Positions 17,789 through 26,870 of a stretch of 64,000 bases of DNA are shown one piece after another (position 1 is the stretch's first letter; each line of letters opens with the position of its first letter). The DNA is from Atlanticothrix silvestris CENA357. GTDB lineage: Bacteria; Cyanobacteriota; Cyanobacteriia; Cyanobacteriales; Nostocaceae. The notes below the pieces were generated by a model. That model was not told the DNA's origin. It saw nothing but the letters and a program-made list of their open reading frames with translations, and made no database searches. The stretch is from positions 1 to 64,000 of the forward strand of contig NZ_JAECZB010000001.1 in assembly GCF_016056295.1 (NCBI RefSeq), given 5' to 3'. The position numbers and the translations under genes are program-made.

Positions 17789-20434
17789 ATGGCAAGAAAT
17801 GAGCAGGAAAAGATACGCCATCTATTGGTTGTCCAAGACTTACAAGGGCAACGAACTATCCCTCTTCAAGAGACTACTTATTCTCTTGGGCGGGATTCTA
17901 GGAACGCTATCGTTCTTCGTTCTCGGTCAGTATCAAGACAACATGCAATATTATTGCGGATATCTATTCCAGAAACTGATCAATATGGCTTTCAAATTAT
18001 TGATGGCAATTTCAAGGGTAAAGGGAGTACTAATGGCTTATTTGTGAATGGCGCTAAATGCTTCTCTCATAACCTCAAACATGGAGATGTCATTGTATTT
18101 GGCGATAATCAAGCTAATGCTAAATATTATGCTATTTCTAACCTTTCAGAACAAGCATTTTCTGAATCTTGTGAGGCGGAAGACATAGTTGACTTTTTAT
18201 CAGAACAAGCATATTCTGCAAATCCCTTTCAAACTCTAGTTTTTGATCGTAATTTTGAAGCCGCTAGCGAAACTGCTTTAGCCCGCCTAGCATCCTTCCC
18301 TGAACTCATTCCCAATGCAATTATCGAGACAGATTTACAAGGAACAGTAACTTACCTCAATCCTGCCGCAGCTCTTAAGTTTCCTGAAATCAGGAAAGAT
18401 GCAAAGCAGCATCCTATGTTGATAGGACTAATAAGTGCGGTTAATAATCAAAAAATAAATCCTTTTATGCGGGAGGTAAAAGTTGGTCAAGAAGTTTTTG
18501 AGCAATCGGTGCATATTCTTCCTGAAAGTGACTTAATTAGAACTTTTATTGTTAGGGATATTACAGAGCAAAAGCAAGCCGAAGCCGAATTACAGCAACG
18601 CGATCGCTTGCTACAGGCAGTTGCGGAAGCTGCTAATTATTTATTAGTAGAAATGAATTACGAAACTGGCGTGGAAAAAGCTTTAGCTGTTTTGGGTGAA
18701 GCTGCTCAAGCCGATCGCGCCTATCTCTTCAAAAACCATCCTTATCCAGTGACGGGGGAAATGGCGTTGAGCCTACAGTTTAAATGGACACGCTCCCACC
18801 TTAAGCCTTCGAGCTACTATTGGCAAAACCAATCTTATCAGTCTCTAGAATTAGTACGTTGGTATAATGCCCTTTCTAATGGACAACCCATTAGTGGACT
18901 CACACGAGAATTTCCCTTAGCTGAACAAGAATTTCTCCTTCGAGAAAGTATTCAATCCCTACTTCTAGTACCCCTGCGACTAGATGACAAGTTTTGGGGA
19001 TGTCTTGGTTTAGCAGACTGCTCACAGGAACGTTACTGGTCACGCCACGAAGAGTCCACACTTTTGACAATGGCAGCCAGTATCAGTGGCGCTCAGCAGC
19101 GCCAGCAAGTAGAAGAAATAATTCGTCACCAAGCCCTCCATGATTTACTGACTGGATTGCCAAATCGTCTATTATTTAATGAGTTACTGGCTAAAACTCT
19201 ACCCAATGCGGTACGTAATCAAGAAAGTTTAGCCGTGATGTTCCTTGACCTGGATCGCTTCAAGGTGATAAATGACACTTTAGGACACACTTTGGGAGAC
19301 CGATTGTTACAAAATGTCGCTCAAAGATTAAAAGATTCCCTCAGAAGTGGAGATACCGTTGCTCGTTGGGGAGGAGATGAATTTACTATCCTATTACCCC
19401 GCGTGAATTGCCTCGATGAAGTAACCCAGGTAGCTTGGAGAATCCTCCAGTCTTTAGAGAATGTCTTTCATCTTGATGGGCACGAACTTTATGTAAGTGG
19501 GAGTTTAGGCATTGCCCTACTAGATGAAAATAGTCCTGATGCCGAAACTCTAATTCAACACGCAGATTCTGCTTTGTATTATGCTAAAGATCAAGGAAGA
19601 AATAACTATCAGTACTACACCACAACTCTCAGTACTAAAACTCCTGAACTCCTAAATTTAGAAAAAAGCTTGCGCTATGCCCTTGAACGGGGAGAATTTA
19701 TAGTATATTACCAGCCTCAAGTTAATATTGCTACGAGGCAAATTACTGGCATGGAAGCTCTGTTGCGCTGGCAACATCCTGAAATGGGATTAGTCGCACC
19801 CAATACTTTTATTCCTCTGGCTGAAGAAAGTGGATTAATTATTCCCATTGGTGAATGGGTGTTACGGACAGCCTGTATTCAGAATCGAGCTTGGCAACAA
19901 GCGGGATTACCTCCGATCACGATCGCTGTCAATCTTTCTCCCAAGCAGTTTCGTCAACCCAAACTTGCGGAAATTGTAGCCAAAATCTTACAAGAAACAG
20001 GTTTAGAATCGCACTTTTTAGAATTAGAAATTACAGAAACAACAGCTATTGAGGATTTGGAGTTTACCAAAACTGTATTGCTGGATTTAGAGAAGATGGG
20101 TATTCACCTCGCCATAGATGATTTTGGTACAGGTCATTCTTCCCTTTCGCGCCTACAACTGTTACCACTCCACAATCTCAAAATTGATCGCTCTTTTATC
20201 AAAGAATTGACAACGGATGTCAAAGTAGCTCATATTGTCACAGCGATCGTTACCTTGGCGAGAACCCTAGGGTTAAGACTGACTGCTGAAGGAGTAGAAA
20301 AGCAAGAGGAATTAGATTTTTTAAAATCTATTCACTGCGAGGATGTGCAAGGTTTCCTATTCTACAAACCGCTTTCTGCTGATAAAGCAACAGAGACACT
20401 CCAAAATGAATTAGTCAAGGGTGTTTTAAAGTAA
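17789..20434 (+). CDS. FHA-PAS-GAF-GGDEF-EAL cyclic-di-GMP protein
   Basis: The 881-residue product starts with an FHA domain (about 12-115: YSLGRDSRNAIVL, SRQHAIL, GSTNGLFVNG), which binds phosphothreonine. A PAS-like domain (about 165-265) and a GAF domain (about 275-440) follow. The GGDEF domain has an intact GGDEF motif at 528-532, with an RSGD inhibitory site five residues before it. The EAL domain begins at EAL 656-658 and keeps the DDFGTGHSSL loop. Both synthesis and breakdown of c-di-GMP look possible; which dominates cannot be told. The FHA domain suggests input from Ser/Thr kinases. No membrane segment is seen. GAGGAAGAG precedes the ATG at 17789. Confidence 0.93.
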   Translation: MARNEQEKIRHLLVVQDLQGQRTIPLQETTYSLGRDSRNAIVLRSRSVSRQHAILLRISIPETDQYGFQIIDGNFKGKGSTNGLFVNGAKCFSHNLKHGDVIVFGDNQANAKYYAISNLSEQAFSESCEAEDIVDFLSEQAYSANPFQTLVFDRNFEAASETALARLASFPELIPNAIIETDLQGTVTYLNPAAALKFPEIRKDAKQHPMLIGLISAVNNQKINPFMREVKVGQEVFEQSVHILPESDLIRTFIVRDITEQKQAEAELQQRDRLLQAVAEAANYLLVEMNYETGVEKALAVLGEAAQADRAYLFKNHPYPVTGEMALSLQFKWTRSHLKPSSYYWQNQSYQSLELVRWYNALSNGQPISGLTREFPLAEQEFLLRESIQSLLLVPLRLDDKFWGCLGLADCSQERYWSRHEESTLLTMAASISGAQQRQQVEEIIRHQALHDLLTGLPNRLLFNELLAKTLPNAVRNQESLAVMFLDLDRFKVINDTLGHTLGDRLLQNVAQRLKDSLRSGDTVARWGGDEFTILLPRVNCLDEVTQVAWRILQSLENVFHLDGHELYVSGSLGIALLDENSPDAETLIQHADSALYYAKDQGRNNYQYYTTTLSTKTPELLNLEKSLRYALERGEFIVYYQPQVNIATRQITGMEALLRWQHPEMGLVAPNTFIPLAEESGLIIPIGEWVLRTACIQNRAWQQAGLPPITIAVNLSPKQFRQPKLAEIVAKILQETGLESHFLELEITETTAIEDLEFTKTVLLDLEKMGIHLAIDDFGTGHSSLSRLQLLPLHNLKIDRSFIKELTTDVKVAHIVTAIVTLARTLGLRLTAEGVEKQEELDFLKSIHCEDVQGFLFYKPLSADKATETLQNELVKGVLK

Positions 20435-20574
20435 ATTGCTTTTGAGGAACAAAACAGCCCGATGATCATTTTCGTCTGGATTGTACAATTCTCTTGCTAA
20501 CATTAATAAGCTTGCCCCCACCTGCGGATGATGTTATCTACGGGTAGTAATGTTTTTAGGAGAAAAACTATACC

Positions 20575-21033
20575 ATGAAGCTCGGTAAAACCTCTCAAGG
20601 TACAACTTCCGAAGAATGTGCCGCCAAAGTAATGGATACAATCCCATTAGTGATGAGGTTTATCCGATCTAAAATGCGTGCCCATAATGCTGCTTTTCTA
20701 TCTGTGCCTCAGTTGCGATCGCTAGCATTTATTAATCGCAATCCTGGTGCTTCATTATCTGACTTGGCAGAGCATTTAGGTGTCACCCCTGCCACAGCGT
20801 CAGCAACAATAGAACGGCTAGTACAACGTAACTTGGTACAACGCTTACATCATCCCCAAGAGCGACGGAGAATAGTCCTCAATCTTACTGACGAGGGTAA
20901 GTACCATCTTCAGCAATCCCTCGATCACACTCGCTCTCATATTACCGACTTACTTGAAGATCTAACAGTCGAAGAAATTTCCCAAATTGAACAAGGCTTA
21001 GCTCTGTTAAAAAATGTCTTCGAGCCAACTTAA
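20575..21033 (+). CDS. MarR-family transcriptional regulator
   Basis: This 152-residue protein has the winged-helix pattern of MarR: a dimerisation helix (about 15-40), helix-turn-helix (SLSDLAEHLGVTPATASATIERLVQRNLV, about 60-88), a wing with QERRRIVLNLTDEG, and a C-terminal dimerisation helix. It has an AGGAG element about 12 bases before the ATG. It follows the GGDEF/EAL gene by 140 bases. Such regulators usually repress their own and adjacent genes in response to small aromatic or oxidising compounds; the ligand here is unknown. Confidence 0.9.
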   Translation: MKLGKTSQGTTSEECAAKVMDTIPLVMRFIRSKMRAHNAAFLSVPQLRSLAFINRNPGASLSDLAEHLGVTPATASATIERLVQRNLVQRLHHPQERRRIVLNLTDEGKYHLQQSLDHTRSHITDLLEDLTVEEISQIEQGLALLKNVFEPT

Positions 21034-21565
21034 CTCTGTAAGTGAGGCAAATATAAATATTGACAAGCGTTTGAATTTATAATCAAAATATGTGATGCGA
21101 TGAATTAGAGAAAAAAGCTTAACAATGTTTGAGAATAAATTGACCAAATCTTTAACTTCTCAAGCTTTATGATCGCGAGTTCGAGGCGATCGCACAATTC
21201 ATCACAAATTGTTGCAATGACTGGACAAAAGTTCTTGGTGTTGTACCTCAAGTTCTTTACTAGTCTCTCAAATATAAAATGTTCGTAGTACTAAAGTCGT
21301 GATTTCCTGAGCAAAGCACCATTGTCGCTCAGATTTTGATATAATTTTTGACTGAATATAAACAGTATCAAAAACTACAAAAATAGCATTTAGTAATTTT
21401 TATTAACTTTTCAATATAGTTGTCCAATTCTTAATCTTCATAAAGTTATAAATCCTCATATTAAGTTTTTAATAATACTTGTCTCAGCTTGTACTTCAAG
21501 TCGCAAACTGCCGCCGGAATTGTGTAATCTGGGAAAAGCTAAGCTAATGATTAAATTGAGGTCTA
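21034..21565. other. Gene-free stretch, 0.53 kb
   Basis: AT-rich, with one HIP1 site near 21188. No gene, array or strong hairpin is visible; it must hold the promoter of the 71-aa gene that follows. Confidence 0.5.
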
Positions 21566-21781
21566 ATGACTCCTAAAATTCTGCGTCAGCTTTGGTCTGT
21601 GGTTGAAAACTCTCAAACCAAGACCCTCTTGCAGATGGACGATGCTAGCTTGGTGCAATGGTTGGTAAAACAAACCACAACCCAAGCATTATTAGATCCC
21701 CACGAAACCGATTTTCTCAGTGGTTACATTGAATCTCGATTAACTCTCATACGTGATATTGCTTATGATCGCCAGTATTAA
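21566..21781 (+). CDS. Conserved-looking small soluble protein, 71 aa
   Basis: A compact, all-helical, soluble protein with no recognised motif (helices about 4-14, 24-40, 45-66). Its amino-acid balance is that of a real cyanobacterial gene, and it looks complete. It is convergent with ribD, with a short tandem repeat cluster between them. Function is unknown. Confidence 0.65.
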   Translation: MTPKILRQLWSVVENSQTKTLLQMDDASLVQWLVKQTTTQALLDPHETDFLSGYIESRLTLIRDIAYDRQY

Positions 21782-21825
21782 TAGTGAGCAGAACATTCAC
21801 ATGAGTCAATGATCAACAATTATTA

Positions 21826-21858
21826 CTATTGACCACTGACAACTGACCACTGACTATT
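21826..21858. repeat. Short tandem repeat cluster (STRR type)
   Basis: Units of TGACCAC, TGACAAC and TGACTATT are repeated here. This is the heptamer-based repeat known from heterocystous cyanobacteria. It fills the space between the convergent 71-aa gene and ribD and runs up to the ribD stop. Confidence 0.7.
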
Positions 21859-23062
21859 GGTTTCTTTGGGGTAAATAACCTTCAACTAAGCAATCAGAAC
21901 CTACCACACGCCAACGAACGCGTTCTAAAGAAAGAGCTTCCGTCATACTAGTCAAACCTAAATCACCTACAGGCGTGGGAGCATGACTACCACCAATGAT
22001 TTTAGGAGCAATAAAAGCCAGAATTTTTTGTACTGCCCCTTGAGCGATCGCACTGGCAGCTAACGTACCCCCACACTCCCACAACACGCTACAAAAACCC
22101 CGTTCATACAAGTGCGCCATTGCTGCCTCTGGTGTAAGGGATGTCAATTCCACTACTTCCACTCCTTGTGTCAGCAAAAACTTTTGAAAATCGGGTGAGC
22201 TTCCCAACTCTGTCAACACTAATGTAGGAACTTCCGCAGTTTCCCACAAACGGGCATCTTCAGGTAAGTTGAGATGACGACTCATCACCACCCGCAGGGG
22301 ATTATGTGCCCCTACCTGATGGCTAGTTAAATAAGGATTATCTTGCCGTACTGTATTACCACCAACAATTATGGCATCGCAGGCTGCCCGTAGTTGATGA
22401 ACTTCACTACGGGCATCTTGGTTTGTCACCCAAGCGCTATGACCGGAGGTAGTAGCAATTTTGCCATCTAAAGTCATGGCATATTTTAAAATACCCAAAG
22501 GTTGTTTATAGAGAATGCGATGAACAAAAGCTTCATTTAATCGCTGACAGGCTTCTGCTTCTACACCTACCAACACTTCTACCCCCGCCGCCCGTAAACG
22601 GGCAATGCCGCCACCAGCTACTAGGGGATTAGGGTCAACCATGCCTACCACCACCTTGGCGACACCAGCTGCTATTAACCCTTCTGAACAAGGGGGAGTA
22701 CGTCCGTAATGATTACAGGGTTCTAGGCTGACATACACTGTAGCCCCACGGGCTAAATCACCTGCGGCTTTCAGGGCAAAAACTTCTGCATGAGGCTCAC
22801 CTGCACGGGGATGAAACCCTTCCCCAACAATCTCACCATCTTTCACAACTACTGCTCCGACTAAGGGGTTGGGTGAAGTGCGTCCCAAGGCACGGCGGGC
22901 AAGTTCTAAACACCGCTGCATCATGCGGGAATCAAAGTCACTGCCTACCCTCTTTTTTGTTGGTGCATCAGATTCAACTGGCGATTGCACCAAGAGCTGA
23001 TTTTCCTGAGTGTAATTTGGTAGAGATGCATCTGCTTGAGCAACCACTGGGAAGTTATCCAT
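21854..23062 (-). CDS. ribD: Bifunctional riboflavin deaminase/reductase RibD
   Basis: This enzyme performs the second and third steps of riboflavin synthesis from GTP. The N-terminal deaminase domain has the zinc motifs HAEVFAL and PCNHYGRTPPC, preceded by GRTSPNPLVGAVVV. The C-terminal reductase domain starts near LGILKYAMTLDGKIAT and includes IIVGGNTVRQDNP. The start at 23062 (ATG, 402 residues) is preferred to a TTG sixteen codons upstream. About 45 residues before the deaminase domain are unique and poorly structured. The gene stands alone. Confidence 0.95.
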   Translation of the reverse strand: MDNFPVVAQADASLPNYTQENQLLVQSPVESDAPTKKRVGSDFDSRMMQRCLELARRALGRTSPNPLVGAVVVKDGEIVGEGFHPRAGEPHAEVFALKAAGDLARGATVYVSLEPCNHYGRTPPCSEGLIAAGVAKVVVGMVDPNPLVAGGGIARLRAAGVEVLVGVEAEACQRLNEAFVHRILYKQPLGILKYAMTLDGKIATTSGHSAWVTNQDARSEVHQLRAACDAIIVGGNTVRQDNPYLTSHQVGAHNPLRVVMSRHLNLPEDARLWETAEVPTLVLTELGSSPDFQKFLLTQGVEVVELTSLTPEAAMAHLYERGFCSVLWECGGTLAASAIAQGAVQKILAFIAPKIIGGSHAPTPVGDLGLTSMTEALSLERVRWRVVGSDCLVEGYLPQRNQ

Positions 23063-23442
23063 AATTTTGGGCAATACTGTAAATATTTTGCACGCGATGT
23101 CTGTCGACAAGAAGCAGAGCTTCTACGCGCTCTTATCGTGATAGTTAAACAGTAATATCCAGGCGCTATTGTTCATTCGTATTAACTCTAGCTTGAATCA
23201 ATATTGCCAGGGCTTGCCCAAATTCCATAAAAATTTAGGAGTGAGGGTTCAAGGTATAAACTTTGAATCCTCACTCCTCACTCCTACCTAGATTTACCAA
23301 GGCTTGTCTCCTCAGGCTGATCTAGACTATCCACACTCCGCACTAGAAGAAAGGCTGAAGGATAAAAATTTATTTCTAATCCACAAATAAATCCGGGGGT
23401 TAGACTTCATCCTTGATATTGTAAATGTCAGCCTTTAGTTGA
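23063..23442. other. Gene-free stretch with a long hairpin
   Basis: It lies between the mreD stop and the ribD start, both on the minus strand. It contains the mre terminator hairpin (23227-23278) and a palindromic stretch AGCAGAGCTTCTACGCGCTC near 23112 that resembles dispersed cyanobacterial repeats. Confidence 0.6.
23227..23278 (-). terminator. Terminator of the mreBCD operon
   Basis: On the minus strand AGGAGTGAGG (23278-23269) pairs perfectly with CCTCACTCCT (23246-23237); weaker pairing continues inside. AAATTTTTATGG follows. It lies about 165 bases beyond the mreD stop. Confidence 0.65.
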
Positions 23443-24057
23443 CTATTGCTCTAATAATCTCATCTTTTGCCACCAACGATTCAAGGGATAATAAACTACA
23501 GGTGCCCAAAGACTACTGAGAATAGCAGAAGCTAGAGCCACTCGCTGGTAGTATGCCCAAATGTATTCTACTTGGCGATCGCCTATTAAACTCAATTGCA
23601 ACCCGAAGATAGTTTCTGCCAAAATTGCCATTGCAAAGACAATTAAAGCAATAGAAATAAAATCTTCCTGGATAAAACGTTGCTTTTGAGTAAGGCCAGT
23701 CAAAAGTCCTGCCAGTCCTAGCGTTATGGCATGAGTCGGGTCAGGAGATGTCATAGCATCCTGAAGCATTCCCAGAACTATACCTGCTAGTAATCCTTCC
23801 AATACGCTACGCTTGACACTCCAAGCTACTACCCAAATTAAGAGCCAATTGGGGCCAATTCCCAGTAATTCCATACCAGGAAGGCGCGTTGGCAACAACA
23901 TTAAACATAACAGCGCTGACCCAACCGTCACCATCCAATCGAGCAGCTGACGCATACCAGGATGCCAACGAGAAAGAGGCTTGTTGGGGATTTTGAATTT
24001 TCGCTTTGACGACTGTGGCTTTTTTTGACTGTTGCCACTAGATGAAGGCATCTTCAT
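23443..24057 (-). CDS. mreD: Rod-shape determining protein MreD
   Basis: A 204-residue protein with a basic, disordered N-terminus of about 40 residues and about five membrane segments (near 42-60, 68-85, 88-108, 118-155 and 170-185). Hydrophobic pattern, length and position as third gene after mreB and mreC identify it as MreD, an inner-membrane partner of MreC that guides lateral wall synthesis. It begins about 25 bases after mreC. Confidence 0.85.
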   Translation of the reverse strand: MKMPSSSGNSQKKPQSSKRKFKIPNKPLSRWHPGMRQLLDWMVTVGSALLCLMLLPTRLPGMELLGIGPNWLLIWVVAWSVKRSVLEGLLAGIVLGMLQDAMTSPDPTHAITLGLAGLLTGLTQKQRFIQEDFISIALIVFAMAILAETIFGLQLSLIGDRQVEYIWAYYQRVALASAILSSLWAPVVYYPLNRWWQKMRLLEQ

Positions 24058-24080
24058 TGTTTTGAAAGATTTTTGAGAAT

Positions 24081-24890
24081 CTAATTAAACTTTTGGACTT
24101 TCTGTTTTGGCGATTCTTGGTTTTCCATTTCTTGATTTGTAGGCTTTGGATATACAGCCACCCAATCTAGTGACCTGATTGGTGGGAAAAGGTCAACTTT
24201 TGCCACTGATGTCGGGAGTTTCTTCAAATCTAGGGACTTCACCCGTCCTACCGCCAAGCCTGCTGGAAATTTCTGACTATAAGTAGATGTTGAAACTAAA
24301 TCTCCTACCCTGACATTAGGAACTTTTTCATAAAACTCCAATACAGCCTCCGCAGAAGAATCTCCACGCAAAACTCCCTTAGCTGAAGTGCGGCTAACGG
24401 TTACACCCACTTGGCTTTTAAGGTCACTAATTAATAGTACGCGGCTAGTATTAGGAGTTACACTCTCTACCAAACCAACTAATCCGCCATCAGCCTTGAC
24501 TACAAAGCCTTCTTGAATACCCATATTTGAACCACGATTGATGGTAACTTGTTGCCACCAGTGGTCAGCACTGCGTCCCACTACTCGTCCTGGAATTGGG
24601 CGCGATGAGAGTGGTTGTTTCTCAATGTAGCCTAATAAGTCTTGTAGCTTTTGATTTTGACTTTCTAAATCGGCTATGCGTGTTTGCAACTCTAAAAATC
24701 GAGCATCTTTAAGACGTTCTTCTGGACTTGGCCCTGTCTGCAACATTTCTAATGGACGAGTCATCACTTGGTAAACTTCCATCAGCAGTTGCCCTTGGGT
24801 CTGTCGTAGTACCCAAGCACTACCTAATATGAGAGCTAGTAACCCAATTTGTAATCCTTTGCGATCCCACCAACGACGTAGAGTAACCAT
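24081..24890 (-). CDS. mreC: Rod-shape determining protein MreC
   Basis: This 269-residue protein has a short cytoplasmic start, one membrane segment (about 13-32), a coiled coil (about 60-90, ending LLGYIEKQ) and the two-lobed beta domain of MreC (about 100-250: VVGRSADHWWQQVTINRGS, then GVTVSRTSAKGVLRG). It forms a periplasmic scaffold linking MreB to the wall synthesis enzymes. Position between mreB and mreD confirms the call. Confidence 0.93.
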   Translation of the reverse strand: MVTLRRWWDRKGLQIGLLALILGSAWVLRQTQGQLLMEVYQVMTRPLEMLQTGPSPEERLKDARFLELQTRIADLESQNQKLQDLLGYIEKQPLSSRPIPGRVVGRSADHWWQQVTINRGSNMGIQEGFVVKADGGLVGLVESVTPNTSRVLLISDLKSQVGVTVSRTSAKGVLRGDSSAEAVLEFYEKVPNVRVGDLVSTSTYSQKFPAGLAVGRVKSLDLKKLPTSVAKVDLFPPIRSLDWVAVYPKPTNQEMENQESPKQKVQKFN

Positions 24891-24984
24891 CTATACCTAT
24901 TTATATAATTTCAGAAGATATTGGATTCTATTTATATAGAACCCAAATAATAGGCAAATAGAACCCAATATCTCATATTTTTTT

Positions 24985-26028
24985 CTACATATTGCGAGAA
25001 CGCCAGCTAATAACTCGTTCTAGCTGTTTGAAGTTTTCTAACACACGACCTGTTCCTAGCACAACACAGCAGAGAGGATCAGCAGCAATGTGTGTGACAA
25101 TCCCCGTCTCATGGCTAATTAGAGTATCTATACCTTTGAGTAAAGCACCACCACCAGCCAGCATAATGCCTCTGTCAATAATGTCAGATGCCAGCTCCGG
25201 AGGTGTGCGCTCTAATGTCCGCTTCACAGCTTCGATGATTACTGATAGCGGTTCCAACATACTTTCACGAATTTCCGGCCCTTTGATGGTAACAGTTCGT
25301 GGAAGACCAGAAAGCAGGTGTAAGCCTCGGACTTCCATCATGGCATCCCCATCATCATTAGTAGGGTAGGCAGAGCCAAGCCGAATCTTAATATCTTCCG
25401 CAGTACGTTCCCCAATTACCAAGTTATGAACTTTCTTCATGTACTGGATGATAGAATCTGTGAGTTCATCTCCCGCAACACGTACTGATTCACTTAACAC
25501 AGTACCTTGGAGACTCAGTACCGCGACTTCTGTTGTACCCCCACCAATATCGATAATCATGTTACCAGTTGGTTCAATAACTGGTAGTCCTGCTCCAATT
25601 GCCGCTGCTACAGGTTCATCGATTAAACACACTTCTCTAGCCCCAGCTTGAGCTGCTGCATCCATCACAGCTCGTCTTTCTACCCCTGTGACACCACTGG
25701 GAATGCCAATGATAATTCGGGGTAAAACTAAAGATCTACCCTCATTTACACGATGGATAAAGCTTTTCAGCATCAATTCGGCTGTATCGAAGTCAGCAAT
25801 TACACCATCGCGCAAGGGGCGGAGGGCAATCACATTGTCAGGTGTGCGACCAAGCATTTTTTTGGCTTCTTCTCCCACAGCCAGTGCTACCTTTTCGTTT
25901 TGATCGATAGCAACTACAGAAGGCTCTTGGAGTACAATACCTTTACCAGATACATAAACAAGGGTATTGGCTGTACCGAGGTCGATACCCATATCCCACG
26001 ATGAGCGAAAGTTCCTAAAAAGACCCAC
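24985..26028 (-). CDS. mreB: Actin-like shape protein MreB
   Basis: A 347-residue actin-fold ATPase that polymerises under the membrane and directs lateral wall growth. Phosphate-binding loops are present: MGIDLGTANTLVYV near the start, IIDIGGGTTEVAVL in the middle, and LAGGGALLKGID near the end. The start codon is GTG; the following MGLFRNFRSSW is the usual amphipathic N-terminus. It is the first gene of mreB-mreC-mreD and is divergent from ssb. Confidence 0.97.
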   Translation of the reverse strand: MGLFRNFRSSWDMGIDLGTANTLVYVSGKGIVLQEPSVVAIDQNEKVALAVGEEAKKMLGRTPDNVIALRPLRDGVIADFDTAELMLKSFIHRVNEGRSLVLPRIIIGIPSGVTGVERRAVMDAAAQAGAREVCLIDEPVAAAIGAGLPVIEPTGNMIIDIGGGTTEVAVLSLQGTVLSESVRVAGDELTDSIIQYMKKVHNLVIGERTAEDIKIRLGSAYPTNDDGDAMMEVRGLHLLSGLPRTVTIKGPEIRESMLEPLSVIIEAVKRTLERTPPELASDIIDRGIMLAGGGALLKGIDTLISHETGIVTHIAADPLCCVVLGTGRVLENFKQLERVISWRSRNM

Positions 26029-26359
26029 GCGTCTCTACGCCCCTTATTTGCGATATTTTTTGATTACAACTATGAGAGTTAATTGTGCTGGATTTTATTA
26101 CGTTTTTTATCCTGAGTCCAGCCAATTAGGCGGTTTTTTTCAACTTTTGGCAGTCCTTATCAGGTCTCAGGTTTCTACGTTTTAAATTTTCTTTGGCTAC
26201 TTCAGTATATCCGTATAATTTTTCAGTTTCCCCAAATCATTTTCCACTTTTTGATACCAGATTAGATTGTTCAGTTTTTAACACATTTTCAATAGGTTCA
26301 CAATTCGCTATGATAAAAAACAGAATACGCAAGTACACATGTACTAAAAGGTGGTTCAC
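26029..26359. other. Divergent promoter region of mreB and ssb
   Basis: An AT-rich stretch between two divergent genes. A weak hairpin, GCC-AATTA-GGC followed by GGTTTTTTT, lies near 26121-26142. No other feature is supported. Confidence 0.5.
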
Positions 26360-26722
26360 ATGAGCATCAATATTGTCACTCTTGTTGGTCGTGTAGGCGG
26401 CGACCCAGATATTAAATATTTCGAGTCTGGTAGCGTTAAGTGTAGATTGACACTGGCAGTTAAGCGTAGATCCCGTAACAGCGATGAACCTGACTGGTTC
26501 ACTTTAGAACTTTGGGATAAAACAGCAGAGGTAGCGGGTAATTATGTACGTAAAGGCAGTTTAATTGGAGTTAAAGGTTCTTTAAAGTTTGACACATGGA
26601 GCGATCGCCAAACAGGAGCCAACCGTTCTACGCCAGTAATTAGAGTAGACCAATTAGAGTTGTTAGGTTCCAAGCGGGATGCAGAAGGCGGTATGTCAGA
26701 TATGTCTTCAGAACATTTTTAA
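26360..26722 (+). CDS. ssb: Single-stranded DNA-binding protein, short form
   Basis: From the ATG at 26360 (AAGGTGG eight bases upstream) this is 120 residues, one OB fold: MSINIVTLVGRVGGDPDIKYFESG, then KCRLTLAVKRR, DWFTLELWDKTAE, VRKGSLIGVKGSL. The C-terminus (DMSSEHF) is short and lacks the acidic DDxIPF-type tail that recruits repair enzymes in typical SSB. It could be a second, specialised SSB. It is divergent from mreB. Confidence 0.85.
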   Translation: MSINIVTLVGRVGGDPDIKYFESGSVKCRLTLAVKRRSRNSDEPDWFTLELWDKTAEVAGNYVRKGSLIGVKGSLKFDTWSDRQTGANRSTPVIRVDQLELLGSKRDAEGGMSDMSSEHF

Positions 26723-26724
26723 TT

Positions 26725-26870
26725 TGTCAGTTGTCAATAGTCAGTTGTTCGTTGTTTTTTTACTATTGCCCCCCTTAGATCTGACGCTCCTGCATCGCTA
26801 CCGCTGGCTCACAACTGACAACTGACAACTGACTAATAACTACTGACTAATAACTACTGAACTAATAACT
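26725..26870. repeat. Two STRR-type clusters in inverted orientation
   Basis: GTCAGTTGTCAATAGTCAG (26727 onward) faces ACAACTGACAACTGACAAC and TAATAACTACTGAC units (26809-26870). The two arms can pair and lie between the convergent ssb and SIMPL genes, so they may act as a transcription barrier. The second cluster runs into the last codons of the SIMPL gene. Confidence 0.65.

Noticed and set aside
25688-26004. Plus-strand frames over mreB
   Set aside because: Shadows of a clear MreB gene on the other strand.
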